Assembly: GCF_030445035.2 (NCBI RefSeq)
Contig: NC_080694.1
Coordinates: 72,245,147 to 72,309,146 of the forward strand
DNA: 64,000 nt
Source: Dasypus novemcinctus
Lineage: Eukaryota > Chordata > Mammalia > Cingulata > Dasypodidae
Reading direction: 5' to 3'
Below are positions 1-10,465 of the stretch, piece by piece; position 1 is the stretch's first letter, and every line of letters starts with the position of its first letter. A program made the translations under genes and the position numbers. Under the pieces are notes generated by a model. It saw nothing but the letters and a program-made list of their open reading frames with translations. It made no database searches and had not been told where the DNA came from.

Positions 1-300
1 GCAAACAATGGCATGAAAAACCAAATACAGAAAAATATTTGGAATGAATTAAAAGGCCAGGATGATAAGAAGAGAGTGAAGGAGAAAGGAAAAGAAAGTA
101 AGAAAAAAGTTGAAAAGAAAGGAAACAGAGAATAGAGGCAATCGAAACAAAGACAAGGAAAATTGAAGACTGAACAAAGAGCAGTGTAATGTTGGAACAA
201 AAAAAAATGTTGGGAGAGAAAGAAGGAAAAAAAGAAGACAGAAAAAAAGAACAAACAACAACAATCAAGGAATCAAACAAAATATAGGGAAAACAGCTTT
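1..300. repeat. Purine-rich (A/G) low-complexity stretch
   Basis: Sequence is dominated by A and G with short GAAA/GAAGG runs on the plus strand and reads as polypyrimidine on the minus strand. The only open frame is a Phe/Leu/Ser-rich minus-strand artefact of that composition. It may be a degenerate A-rich tail or L1-derived A-rich region; I cannot assign a family. Confidence 0.5.
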
Positions 301-960
301 TCCTCTTAGGCCCCTGATGAGCTTCTCAGGCTGCTGGTGTTCATCCATTAATTACACTGCAACCTGTCCTCTGCAGGTTTTGAATTGAGTTTTAGTGGGT
401 AAACTAAGTTAAATTTTAAAAAGGGACGTTTTTAAAGAAAAATAAGAGACCAAAAGAAGCCAATACAAAAATAATGTCTGTGTGTTCCCTGTCCTAAAGT
501 ATCAGCTGGGCGTTTGATAACCTGGTGGATCAGTACTCTGTGGAGAGCTGGAAATTGAACCAGGGACTGCATATATTCAAAGCAGAGACGCCTCCAATGA
601 GCTAAACTTTCTCATTGGGCATGTTACCTAGAGAGCTATCCAGTCACTTTCCCTAGGGCAGGTTTGACTCTATGCGTTTGGGTGGATTCCTGCTGATTAG
701 GAGTCTATCTGTCCCTGCCCCTTTTCTATTCTTATTGCCTTCTCTCCCAGGGCAGCCTGTCCTATTAGCATGTGTGATCAGATCCCCCCTCACCTCTCCT
801 CATCAGGTGGAGTTCTCTTCTGAAATTCAAATGGGACCCTGGTGACTGAACTCTCCACAGAGAAATGACTCTCAACACTTTTCCAGACCTCCCCCTCCTC
901 CTGGGACCCTAAATAGGCCTTTGAAAGCTTCTTGAGGCTTCCTACTGCCTGCCTCCCTTA
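301..960. other. Gene-free stretch
   Basis: No open frame with recognisable protein similarity, no tRNA-like structure and no clear repeat. Around 530-620 there is a weak resemblance to a decayed tRNA-derived SINE on the minus strand, too degraded to call. Confidence 0.4.
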
Positions 961-1170
961 GGGGATTTGGAATTTTTAAAAAATTAAATTGTCTTTTTTG
1001 AAAAGATACATAGATTACAAAAATGTTACATTATAAAATATAAGAGATTCCCACATACAAAAAATGTTACAGTATAAAATATAAGAGATTCACACCCCAA
1101 CTCCTCCCATATCAACCTCTTTCAGCATTGTGGCACATTCATTGCATGTGGTGAATACATTTTGGAGCAT
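961..1170 (-). repeat. L1 3'-end fragment with a 40-bp tandem duplication
   Basis: Minus-strand copy of the L1 3' end: A/T-rich tail side at the left, then the block containing TTCATTGCATGTGGTGAATA that recurs in the other L1 3' ends at 22.4 kb and 41.6 kb. A unit starting ACAAAAATGTTAC (1017) is repeated from 1057 with a 40-bp period and few differences, so the copy contains a local tandem duplication. Confidence 0.6.
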
Positions 1171-2965
1171 CAAGCCCACAGAAAGGAAACCCCTCTCCAG
1201 CAGCCTTCACCAGAACCCCCTTCTCAGGTAGAATGCTCCCACCCCCCCTCAGTGGCTCGTGTAAGCCAGGGGTTTGCAGGTTTTTTTTGTCTTGATGATG
1301 GGGCTTAGCTGTCCACACTGTTTCCAGCCAGCAGGTTGAGAAACTCCTGGTATTCCCTTGGGCTCTTTATCTCTTTGTCTAGTTCCCTCCAGATCAATGC
1401 CCTGAAGCCTCCTGCTCTGAGAGTTCCCAAAACAACCCACTCAGGCAGAATCTTACTCCTTCTCAACTGTTTTTTGCAAGCGAGCTGGTGAGTGCTGATT
1501 TAAATCAACGCCAACTTGCCTGTATTGTCATGTGTTGGAGCAAAGTGGCTGCCAACGTCTGCAAGGATTCAGCTTCCTGGGTTCCTCTCTTCCTGGGGCT
1601 CGTTTCTCTTCATCCTCAGCTGCTCTGCTCTCTCCACAAGGCCAGCTATAGACTATCAGGCAAAAAGCTCATCTCTCTTCCAGGGCATCTGCCGTGTCTA
1701 ATAGAACCTTCTCTCCCTCACATATCTGCTTCTCTGTGGGTTTACTTGCCCCGCTCCAGCATCAAAACACTGATAATTAGTTTTTAAGCACTGGAATTTT
1801 CTGAATGGAGAAATTTTCAGTGAGAGAGAGGAGCTAAAAAACCTTTTATTTAGATTAATATACTTGCCAAGGCAAAGCAAGTCAAGATTCTGAGTCTTTT
1901 GCTGCACTTTTCAGCCAGGGTACACACAGCAATTCTCACGAAGCTGGAAGGAAGGACAGCTGTGCTCCAGCCTTAGGGAGTAACACTTGCTGTCCAGTTC
2001 ACCACTTTGCATCTTTCCAGACTTTCACCTGCTGGATGTATATTTAAGTTATCCATATGGCTAAGTAAAATATTTTAAACAATACTTCCAAGGTTCTCTA
2101 AGCGTGGGTGCTTTAAGACAAATAAATGCAAGTAATCAGAACTTTAATACTGATCTAGTTTTAGTTCTACTTTCGGTTGTTAAAAATAAAACCTACAAAT
2201 ACACAGTCCCAGGATTTTCCCCAAAATCCATTAACAATATTTTGGTAATTTTAGAGTGAACAGTATGACTGCCATGCTAATTACATGCTTTTTAAGAAGT
2301 CTAAGTAAAGAGTTAGGTAGAAATAGGAAGATAAACAGAAATGTGTGAAACACTATATAAACAGAAAACATAAATGAGCAAACTTAATTTTGCCCATAAA
2401 TGAAGTTGACATTTTTTCCAGTTTTGCAGACAGTTACTACATGAGAAACTTATAGAATCTAAGCAGTAAGAGTACTATGCAAAACAGGTTAGGAGAAAAG
2501 TCAGTGGTCGTCTCACTGTAAAGACCCACACCAAATAAGGCAAAAAAAAAAAGTAATACATACAATACATATGAATATGACCCATTAAATATGATGAATG
2601 AGTCATGTAATCAAATTAATTATTCTCCCCACTTTAATTTTTATGCACTACTTGTTAATTATACATATTATTAATTACACTAAAATTCAACAAAAAACAG
2701 ATATGCTTTGATTTGAGTAATTCCACACAGTAAATTGAGTATATGGACACTAGAGTTTTAATGAAATTTTTGACGAAGATTCATATACAACAAATTAGTT
2801 CTTTCAAAGGCAGCTATAAAATACATACCACAAACTATACAGAATTATAAAATTCCCTTGAGTGGGGAAAGCCTGGCGTTTCCCAACACACCTTGTGGGC
2901 ACTGTAAGCACAAAGTCAGAAGCATGTTAGGTAGAAAGCATCGGGCATTCAGGCAGATTCAGTTT
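1171..2965. other. Gene-free stretch
   Basis: No recognisable gene. 1490-1790 is pyrimidine-rich and may be an old LTR-like remnant, but its ends cannot be found. 2040-2850 is AT-rich without recognisable elements. Short open frames here show no protein-like composition. Confidence 0.4.
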
Positions 2966-3605
2966 CTACTGTACTGTGTCTCCATCATATACAGGGGCAG
3001 GCGTGGCTCGCCTGTGCTCGAAGGCGGCTGCGGCCGGGAGGCGCAGGTGGGTTCTGCCATCACACCTGACCCGCAGGTGGGCCAGTCTTGGGACAGATCG
3101 TCCTGCTCGGCCGAGCCCCGCTGGTGCCCGCAGAGCCGGGCAGCCCCTGCGGCAGCTCCACGCCGAGGCTGAGGCTTCGCCTGCCCTCTGGAGGGGCATG
3201 TCCACCTGGCTCTGCGGCGTGGTCAGCTCCATCGAGTTCTCCATCTGCTGCGCTGCACGGCCAGCGTCTCAGAGTGGTGCTGGAATTTGTCCCCCAGGGA
3301 GGAGATCTGCTCCAGCCTCCCGGCCTTCAACGTCTGGTCCACTGGCTCCTCAACGCCGGGCGCAGACGTGGTCACCCCACCCACCATCACCTTCTGGACC
3401 CGCCGTTCTGAGTCGTCCCGCGCCCTCCCTGAGGGAACGCAGCTCCGGGTTCTTCTGGCGCAGGGCGTTTCCCGCATTTCCTTGCAACTGCCCGGCTGCC
3501 TTTCCAGTGACCTTTTTGACCTTGGCCTTTAAAAGGCCTTTCCTCTTGTCGCATATCTTGGCACTCCTACTCGGTTCCTTAGCCGCGAACTTGAGTTTCA
3601 ACAGT
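2966..3605 (-). pseudogene. GC- and CpG-rich island with broken coding-like frames; possible retrocopy, unidentified
   Basis: This block is sharply GC- and CpG-rich compared with the AT-rich flanks. On the minus strand three successive overlapping frames look protein-like: a Lys/Arg-rich start (about 3601-3420, with AKVKKVTGKAAGQLQGNAG), then a helical stretch (about 3420-3250, with LEQISSLGDKFQHHSETLAV), then MENSMELTTPQSQVDMPLQ (from 3244). The frame changes suggest one original coding sequence broken by frameshifts, with coiled-coil-like composition. No intron-like gap is visible across about 0.35 kb, which fits a processed copy. I do not recognise the parent protein. A plus-strand frame of 248 residues (2976-3722) covers the same DNA but is Pro/Arg/Ser-rich and looks like a GC artefact. 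An old CpG island with no coding past is the alternative. Confidence 0.4.
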
Positions 3606-3721
3606 TGGAGGAGGACGGAATTCCGCTCAGGTGCCTCTCCTTGGTTCTGGTCACTTCCTGTTTGTCTGTTTCATGAGATCAGTTGTGGGACCAGGATTGG
3701 AACTGAAGCTCTCGAGTTCTA

Positions 3722-4240
3722 GGGACCCCCGCCAGATCAGCCATCCGTGAAATGTCACCATGTCATTTTAACTCATTTCCCTTGTTGATTGGAAATCCAC
3801 TAGGATGATGAAACCTTGACCATCAATTTTTTTTGTTCCTGTTATTTTCATTTGGGGTGTTGTTTAGGAAATAGTTTTCCTCCTGAAATCATCACGACAT
3901 GGTCCTAAGTTTTCTTAGCCAGGCTGGATCCTGAGCCTTGACATAAGTGGCTGCACAGGCCCTGGGCTCTGGAGAGCCTCTCTCTTGGCTGAGTGATCTG
4001 CGCTCACTGTCCTGAAATTATCATAATGTTTGATCTAGGGACCCTGTATCTTTTTAGTCCTACCATTTATGCAGCAGATCTGTTTATTAACTTCAGAATT
4101 TTAGGTGTGCTATTTGCATACCTAGCCCTCTTAGAGTTTACCGTACTTATACTGTGAAACAATCTCCAAGAATTGGCTCTACTTTGTCTCTGTGGAGTCA
4201 GACAACTAGCTCTTCTTCACAGATGTGTGATGCCATTTCT
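3722..4240. other. OR unit 1, distal flank (paralogous to 7.8 kb and 18.2 kb)
   Basis: From about 4100 this matches two other places in the window: about 7810 and about 18205. All three share CTTCACAGATGTGTGATGCC and the following T-rich stretch. Unit 1's copy is split by the L1 insert at 4252-5702 and resumes at 5703. It is either part of the duplicated OR unit or an old interspersed repeat. Confidence 0.55.
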
Positions 4241-4251
4241 AAAGTATGCCA

Positions 4252-5702
4252 TGTCAACAATTAAAAACTACAGCTGGGGGGGGGTACTGGGTTCCTGGCT
4301 GGTGGTGCTCTGTCGTGGTCCCTAGGGGAGCAGTGACAGTCTCCCAGGTGCAGCGGCAAGGACCGGGAAAGAATGAGTGTCCAACAGTGAGCCCCTGACG
4401 CTAATGACTATGCTTGTGAGCTGATATGCCTGAAATAAGAACAAGGCCTAAAGCAGCATTGTGCCTGGGAATTTCTTTCTGACAGCCTTCATGTTACTCA
4501 AATGTGGCCAGTCTCGAAGCCAAACTCAGCATGTAAATGCAATGCCTTCCCATGTCAGCGTGGGACATGACACCCGAGGATGAGCCTCCCTGGCACCGAG
4601 GGATCATTATCAACTACCAACTGATGATGCAACTGGAAAATGACCTTGAATGGAAGGTTCAATGCAGATCAGCAGAATATCCCTGTCTACATAAAATAAC
4701 ATGACTTTAAAATGCTGTTTGACCTAATGTAAAGGGGAAATGGAAAGGAGAAATGAGTTTATATGGCTATGAGTCTCTAAAAAAGAGTCTGGAGGCTGTC
4801 AGAAGGATTGCCCTTATGCACAACTGAGCAGAGTCTAAGAGACAGATAAAGTAGATACAACCACCAGGTATTGGTTCCTTTGAGGGCTAAAGAGACCCAT
4901 GGGTGCTATGGTCATGGCAGATGGGGTTAACTGCCATGTCAGATGGCCCTTCTTTGGAGCTGGTGTTTATGCATGATGAATCTGGACTCAGATGGGATCT
5001 CTCTTCATAAGACTTTCATGCTACTGTGCTGGAGTTGTAGTTGGTGTTGGGGTTTAAGATATATTTAGGGGATCTGAATCTCTGGACTGACAATGTGATA
5101 GCCAGGCCCTGAGCCTCAACAGACTCCAGCACCTACAATCTGATTTATTGGACTCACCTCGCTCAGCTAAGATGGAGTTGAAGAAGGACAACCACCACAC
5201 CATGGAGCCTAGAGTGCCTACAACTGAAAGCGGGAGGATTGCATACAGTATCCATGTGGAATCTGAGTCTCCTCTTGACATAGAGGTGCAATGGACACAA
5301 CCAATCCAATGTCCACAGAGAAAAGGTGGCATTGGAGTGGGAAAAGTGGACATGGTGGCTAATGGGTATGGGGAATGGCAGGAAGAGATGAGATGTGGAG
5401 GCGTCTTTGGGACTTGGAGCTGCCCTGGATGGTACTTCAGGGGCAATCACCCCTTTGTAAATCCTCACAGGGCCCACTGGATGGAATGGGGGAGAGTATG
5501 GGCCATGATGTGGGCCATTGACCATGAGGTGCAGAGGTTCCCAGAGATGTACTTACCAAATGCAATGGATGTGTCATGATGATGGGAATGAGTGTTGCTG
5601 GGAGGGGGGAGTGGTGAGGTGGGGGTGGTGGGGTTGAATGGGTCCTCATATATATTTTTTAATGTAATATTTTTACAAAATCAATTTAAAAAGTAAATAA
5701 AT
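4252..5702 (+). mobile_element. L1-type retroposon insert (3'-end family) with target-site duplication
   Basis: A 1.45-kb insert flanked by an exact 11-bp direct repeat AAAGTATGCCA (4241-4251 and 5703-5713). The right end is AT-rich, ending in an AAATAAAT-type tail, as expected for target-primed LINE insertion. No reverse-transcriptase frame is present, so it is a 5'-truncated copy carrying only a long 3' region. The distal part aligns with the L1M-like 3' end at 62.4 kb. Close relatives: 14316-15580, 15651-16737, 22327-22643 (minus), about 41391-43020 (minus) and, more distantly, 61.1-62.7 kb. Open frames inside (up to 143 codons at 5148-5579) look accidental. Confidence 0.75.
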
Positions 5703-5713
5703 AAAGTATGCCA

Positions 5714-7023
5714 CATCTCCATAAATATTCAGCCTTTTGCTCCACTGATTGTTCCATTTATTTTTCTCTTTTTATTGCAGGAACAAACTGTAGATTAACT
5801 TATGACTTTACTGTGAGTCTTAATATCTTACAGGTGGGTCCACTGCTTCTTCTATATTTGTTAACTGCCTTGGGATATTCTACTGTCATTATTGCATGTC
5901 CTGGCCAGATTGAGCAGGGAAGTTCTAAAGGCTTCCACTTGATCTCCCTAAGTGTGATAACTCATTTCCCACATTGAAAAGCCTGGTGTAGGGTTTCTCC
6001 AATTGCCAAATATGGTTTATACCACCAGGAACTGGGTAAATGACTGTAGGGTGTGTCTGCAGACCAGAAGGTCCACTGTAGAACAGATTTGAAACAGGAC
6101 TCTGTTTATTATTTGGCGTCTGTATGCCGCTCTCACAGGTGAACCATAATGCCTAATCTCTTGGAGGATCAATGTCAAGCAAATCATGTGTCTAATAAAC
6201 CTTAAAAGATATGCATATTCCCCTTCTCCAAGGTAAACTGGGTCTGCAAAAGTGAATACAGATTCTTGAATGGGTAGACCGACATTACAAAATGTATTTT
6301 TATGGTCTTGTCTAATTATTTGACTTTCTAAATGCATAAAAATATTGATAACTGCTAGCATTTTAGTGTCATTTGTGACTTACAAGTACCTCGCGGTGAG
6401 AAATATCACACCTTTTGTCCATTTGCTTCAGAATCATCTTAGTAAGTATGAAATCATTGCTTTAAATTTGTATGTGTTTGTTGCCAGGAAAGGGAAATAA
6501 TATAATGTTTTAATGAATTCTTCCTATTTTACCAGTATTACATCATATTACAATACAACCTGTCAAAAAGGAAAACAAATTCAAAGAATTTTGAATCATA
6601 AATTTTCATGTCCAAGACAGAGGGAAAATAATACAGTCGTTAGACAAAAGGAATTCTGCAGAATTTTCTCAACTTGCCTGCAGTTTTATGTGATTTCACA
6701 GAATTCTTTGACAGTTTGGCTAGTTGAATTCCAAAAGCTCTCAGGATAGAGGGGTCCCAGAACACTTTAGGTGACCCTTGGTTATTTTATTTCTGTTAAT
6801 TACTGATTACAATGTTATTGACTTTAGTTAATTATTACCCTGCATGGAGAAGAAAAAATCAAGACATACTTTGAAAAATTCCACTTAACTCATGTGTGAA
6901 TTAGGAAATACTTATACAGTTGAGTAATCATGACCATAAATCAACATACTCAAAATTTAACTACAACAATAAAAATATTACTAATGATAGTAATTTATTG
7001 CTCACATTAAAATGTATTAATCA
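5714..7023. other. OR unit 1, 3' flank of a lost OR12D copy
   Basis: About 5870-7023 aligns with the 3' flank of the intact OR12D gene (about 26390-27790), for example the GTCTGCAAAA stretch near 6240 and 27023, and its last 270 bp also align with 9855-10110 upstream of the broken OR12D copy. No gene is visible here apart from chance frames. Confidence 0.6.
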
Positions 7024-7036
7024 AGAAGGATCACAC

Positions 7037-7447
7037 AGGTGGCTGACTTGGCCCAGTGGTTAGGGCGTCCGTCTACCACGTGGGAGGTCTGCGGTTCAAA
7101 CCCCGGGCATCCTTGTCCGGTGTGGAGCTGGCCCATGCGCAGTGCTGTGCCACGCAGGGGTGTCCCCCACGTAGGGGAGCCCCATGCGCAAGGAGTGCGC
7201 CCTGTAAGGAGAGCCGCCCAGCGCGAAAGAAAGTGTAGCCTGCCTATGAATGGTGCCTCACACACGGAGAGCTGACACGAGATGATGCAACAAAAAGAAA
7301 CACAGATTCCCATGCCGCTGACAACAAAAGTGGACAAAGAAGACACAGCAAGATAGGACACAGAGAACAGACAACCGGGGGGCGGGGGGGGGGGGGGGGG
7401 AGGAGAAGGGAAGAGAAATAAAATAAATAAATCTTCAAAAAAAAAAA
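7037..7447 (+). mobile_element. DAS-type tRNA-derived SINE, full length
   Basis: The head carries an internal RNA polymerase III promoter: A box TGGCCCAGTGG (about 7048) and B box GGTTCAAACCC (about 7092). A SINE body and an A-rich tail ending AAATAAATCTTCAAAAAA follow. It is flanked by a 13-bp target-site duplication, AGAAGGATCACAC (7024-7036) versus AGAAGAATCACAC (7448-7460). About 7378-7400 holds a near-pure G run of about 20 bases. It is a SINE rather than a tRNA gene: the head lacks a full cloverleaf and is fused to the body and tail. Confidence 0.88.
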
Positions 7448-7460
7448 AGAAGAATCACAC

Positions 7461-7771
7461 TGATAAAAAGACTTAATTCTATTCACATGCGTAATATAGG
7501 CATACTAGAGTACATTAGAGTATATAATAAATCAGTTATAGCAATTACATCTAAAACAAATTCACCATTAAGGTTTCAAGGCTGGTGTCTATCTGTTCAG
7601 GTTTCTCTTATGTTACCAAGGAATGCACTGTTTAATACAACTGGACTAGACATTCCTATTTATCTTTTATGTATCCAATCCTTCTCTCATATATATTATA
7701 AATTATTTGAGGCAAGGTATATGTTCAAATTTCCACTTTCTCACACACACGATGTGTGAGAGTGCTTCAAT
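7461..7771. other. OR unit 1, proximal 3' flank
   Basis: Aligns base for base, with many substitutions, to the sequence just downstream of the broken OR12D copy (about 10140-10465) and of the intact one (about 27830-28120); TTTCTCTTATGTTACC (7600 and 10288) is shared with unit 2. A short CA-type run lies at 7741-7750. Confidence 0.65.
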
Positions 7772-7809
7772 TCAGAACTTCCTTCTGACTGCCCTACTCA
7801 AAGCCTGCT
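7772..7809 (-). pseudogene. Terminal stub of a deleted OR12D gene
   Basis: The minus strand reads QALSRAVRRKF followed by TGA (stop at 7774-7772), matching the C-terminus QALSRVIRRKF of the broken OR12D copy at 10466 and QALSRVIRRKL of the intact one. Immediately to the right, where TM7 should begin, similarity to ORs stops and the sequence becomes the flank block shared with 18.2 kb. The rest of the coding sequence (about 900 bp) and its 5' side have been deleted. A few shared bases (GCT) at the joint suggest a microhomology-type deletion. Confidence 0.75.
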
Positions 7810-8815
7810 GTTGTTTACCTCTCTAGTCCTCTTAGAGTTTAGCTTGCTGATGGTACATCCAAGACTTGGGTGTACTTTGTCTCTGTGAAGTGGGACAACT
7901 AACTATTCTTCACAGATGTGTGATGCCATTTCTAAAGTATGCCACATCTTCAGAAGTACTCAGACTCTTCCTCCACGTTCTACTTTATTCCATTGATTTT
8001 TCTCTTTTTATCAGCAACAAGCTTTATATTAAACAATAGATTTATCATATGTTTTAGTATCTTATAGATGGGTCCAATATTTGTTTGTCTTTAGTAAAAA
8101 TGCCTTGATGTGATTTGACAGCTCATTTCACAAGGACTTTCCATGTTTTACATGAACTCTTTGCTTTGAGGAGGACAATCTAAGGCCACCAGAAGAGGGT
8201 GGGTTACAACTGAGACCCTTGGGTAAACCCAGGATTCTTGAGGAATAATAATGTAGCTAATGGAGTATATTACACAGGAGTTTACCCACAAACAAAAGGA
8301 GATTATGAAGAATTTCTTCTGCTGTGTTCTAAGCTTTGTAGTGTAACTGCAGGGCTGCCCCTCAGAGTGTTTGGAATGTGAACTTACACTTGAGAAAGCT
8401 CAGAACCAACCTAACAATATTAAGCAATTAACCTAACAATATTAATATAAGTGTGGTTAGAGAGAGACAAGTAAGAAGGACAGGGTACTGTTACTGGCTT
8501 GAAAGTGGAGAAAGAGGGTCTCTGCCAAGGCATGCTTCTAGAAGCCACTGCCTTCAGGTCATAGGCAACAAGACAATTAGGATGCCAGTCCTATAACTGC
8601 ACAGGACTGCATTCTGCCAGCAATTCCAATGAGCAGGCATGAGCTCTCCCAGAGCTCCAGAAAGGGCAGCACCTTGACAACACCCAGTTTCATCCAGGTG
8701 AGACCCATTTCAAACTCCTAACCATCAGAATTGAAAGGCAGTACATTTGTATTGTTCTAAGTCACTAAATGTGTGGTAATTTTAATGGTGGGATAGAAAA
8801 CTAATCCCTTCTCTA
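7810..8815. other. OR unit 2 distal 3' flank, with a MaLR-like LTR remnant
   Basis: 7810-8440 is paralogous to about 18205-18960 and, in part, to 4100-4250 plus 5703-5940. From about 8440 to 8807 the sequence resembles the 3' half of a MaLR/MLT1-type LTR, ending in the typical GTCACTAAATGTGTGGTAAT stretch, and pairs with the fuller copy at 20750-21297. The MaLR fossil is old and very diverged. No gene is seen. Confidence 0.5.
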
Positions 8816-8819
8816 TGTC

Positions 8820-9350
8820 TGTTGTTGACAATCCCATCCTTCCAGGTGCTCAGGTCAGCAAGGTAAGCATCGTCCCTGACTCTTTCTCTCTTACCTCACA
8901 TCAGAGCCATCAGGAAATGATTCTGGCTTCCTCTCCTGTAAGTGCCCAGATCCACCTGCATCTATTGCCCTGGACTCAGCCATCACCTCTCAACTGAATA
9001 ACTGCCAGAGCCTCCTCATTGATCTAAACATCTGTTCTCATAAGAATAACTAGTCATCCTTCAAAAATATAAATCAGTTCACATATCACTTTTCTAAAAC
9101 CCCAGCAATTACTCCCCACAAAAGCAAGTCCTCCCAATGGCCTTCCAGGTCAACACAATCTGGCTACCCATTAACTCTCTACCATCCTCTCTGTATACTC
9201 ATCCCCCAACTCTGAAATAACCCCACCACCCTCCTCACTGTTCAACAAACCCAGCAGCCATGCTCTGTCCTCAACCTCCCTCTTCTTGTGCTTGTTCCCA
9301 TTTCTACCCCTTCATCTTCTTCATATATGACCTTTTGTCTACTTCATGTT
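8820..9350 (-). repeat. LINE-2 (L2) fragment
   Basis: The plus strand reads like the reverse complement of an L2 coding region (blocks such as CCATCCTCTCTGTATAC and GGCCTTCCAGGTCAACACAAT, typical of antisense L2). The same block follows the MaLR-like LTR again at 21310-22265, so the pair predates or accompanied the duplication. Heavily diverged. Confidence 0.5.
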
Positions 9351-9403
9351 TGTCAAGAGACTTCCAGTAGAGCTCTGGATAGATAGCTCCAGAACCTTTA
9401 GGC

Positions 9404-9854
9404 CAGGGGTTCTTAGCCAGGGGGTTCAGGAGCTTGAATTAAAAATTTAAAAAAACATTATTCTTCTTTGGATGTGTTGGAGCAGGTGTGACATATTTAT
9501 TAAATATTGTGCCATATAGTGTGGACTTAGTATGATTTTTTTTGAGGTAGCTTGTTTCCTGTGCAGTTCATAACTGTCCACAAAAAGGTTGGTAAGGACG
9601 GTGGAGTCAGTTTTATGATGCTGTCGGAAAACTCAAAGTTCTAAGTGTTTGAACAGATGTTGAACTATGTTAAGTTATCAGACATTGAAATTATGGGAAA
9701 TCTGTAAACTGTAATTTTGAATAATCCTAAATTTAATTTGAAGACATACCAATATTGAGTGTCATAAAACTATCTGCAACTACATTCTGAGAAGAGGCTC
9801 TTAAATTTCAATTGATTGGCAAAGGGTTTGGGAAAAAAAGGTTAAGAACCCCTG
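9404..9854. mobile_element. Non-autonomous hAT-like DNA transposon
   Basis: The ends form inverted repeats: left CAGGGGTTCTTAGCC, right GGTTAAGAACCCCTG (14 of 15 positions pair). Interior is AT-rich with no transposase frame, 451 bp in all. The flanks CTTTAGGC and ATTTTGGT agree at 5 of 8 positions, weakly consistent with a decayed 8-bp hAT target duplication. The family (MER-type, hAT-Charlie group) is inferred from the terminal repeat; I cannot name the subfamily safely. It sits only in OR unit 2. Confidence 0.72.
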
Positions 9855-10465
9855 ATTTTGGTGAATCATGTGTTATTTTATTTCTCTTAATTAGTGATTG
9901 TAATTTCTTTGGCTTAATTACTTGCCTGCTTCCCTGATTGGAGAACAAAAAATCCTGACATACTTTTTAAAAATTCTCCTTAACTTCTGTGTGATTTCGC
10001 ATTTACATTTATAATTGAGTATGTATGGCTGCTATACAGGTACTAAAATATAATAATATTAACAATAATAATAATAGTCATTTTATTGGTCACATTAAAA
10101 TAATTACCCAAGAGGGATCACACATCCAAACAAGACTAATTCTATCCAAATGAATAGTGCAGGCTTATTTCTACATCTGATTTCATGTAAGAATAAATTA
10201 GAACATTTAATAAATCCATTATAACAACTGGTATCCTAAAACAGTTTTGCATTAGGATACCATGACTAGTATCCATCTGCTTGAATTTCTCTTATGTTAC
10301 CTAGGAATGTACTGCTTAATACTGTTAGACTAGTCATTCCCATTTATCTTTATGTACCCAATTCCTATGTATTATAAATCATTTGAGGTAAGGTATACAT
10401 TTTTATTTCCACTTTCTCATCATTGCTCATATATGCCTCAGAAGAGTTCTCTAAGTTTACTCAAG
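9855..10465. other. OR unit 2, proximal 3' flank
   Basis: Downstream flank of the broken OR12D copy, paralogous to 6765-7771 and 27540-28120. A short run of AAT-type triplets lies at 10050-10080. No gene. Confidence 0.6.

Noticed and set aside
2976-3722. 248-codon plus-strand open frame as a gene
   Set aside because: Pro/Arg/Ser-rich frame opposite the better minus-strand fragments; GC-rich DNA has few stops by chance. No start context or domain recognised.
4252-4300. A defined 5' end shared by L1-type copies (full-length short element)
   Set aside because: The copies at 41.4-43.3 kb and 61.1-62.7 kb appear to extend past this point, so the 4.25-kb copy is simply truncated there.
5148-5579. 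143-codon open frame as a host gene
   Set aside because: Lies wholly within an L1-type insert with target duplication; relatives of the element do not keep the frame.
7037-7110. Possible tRNA gene (A and B boxes)
   Set aside because: The A/B box pair belongs to a SINE head with body, A-rich tail and target duplication, repeated at several other places. No full cloverleaf.
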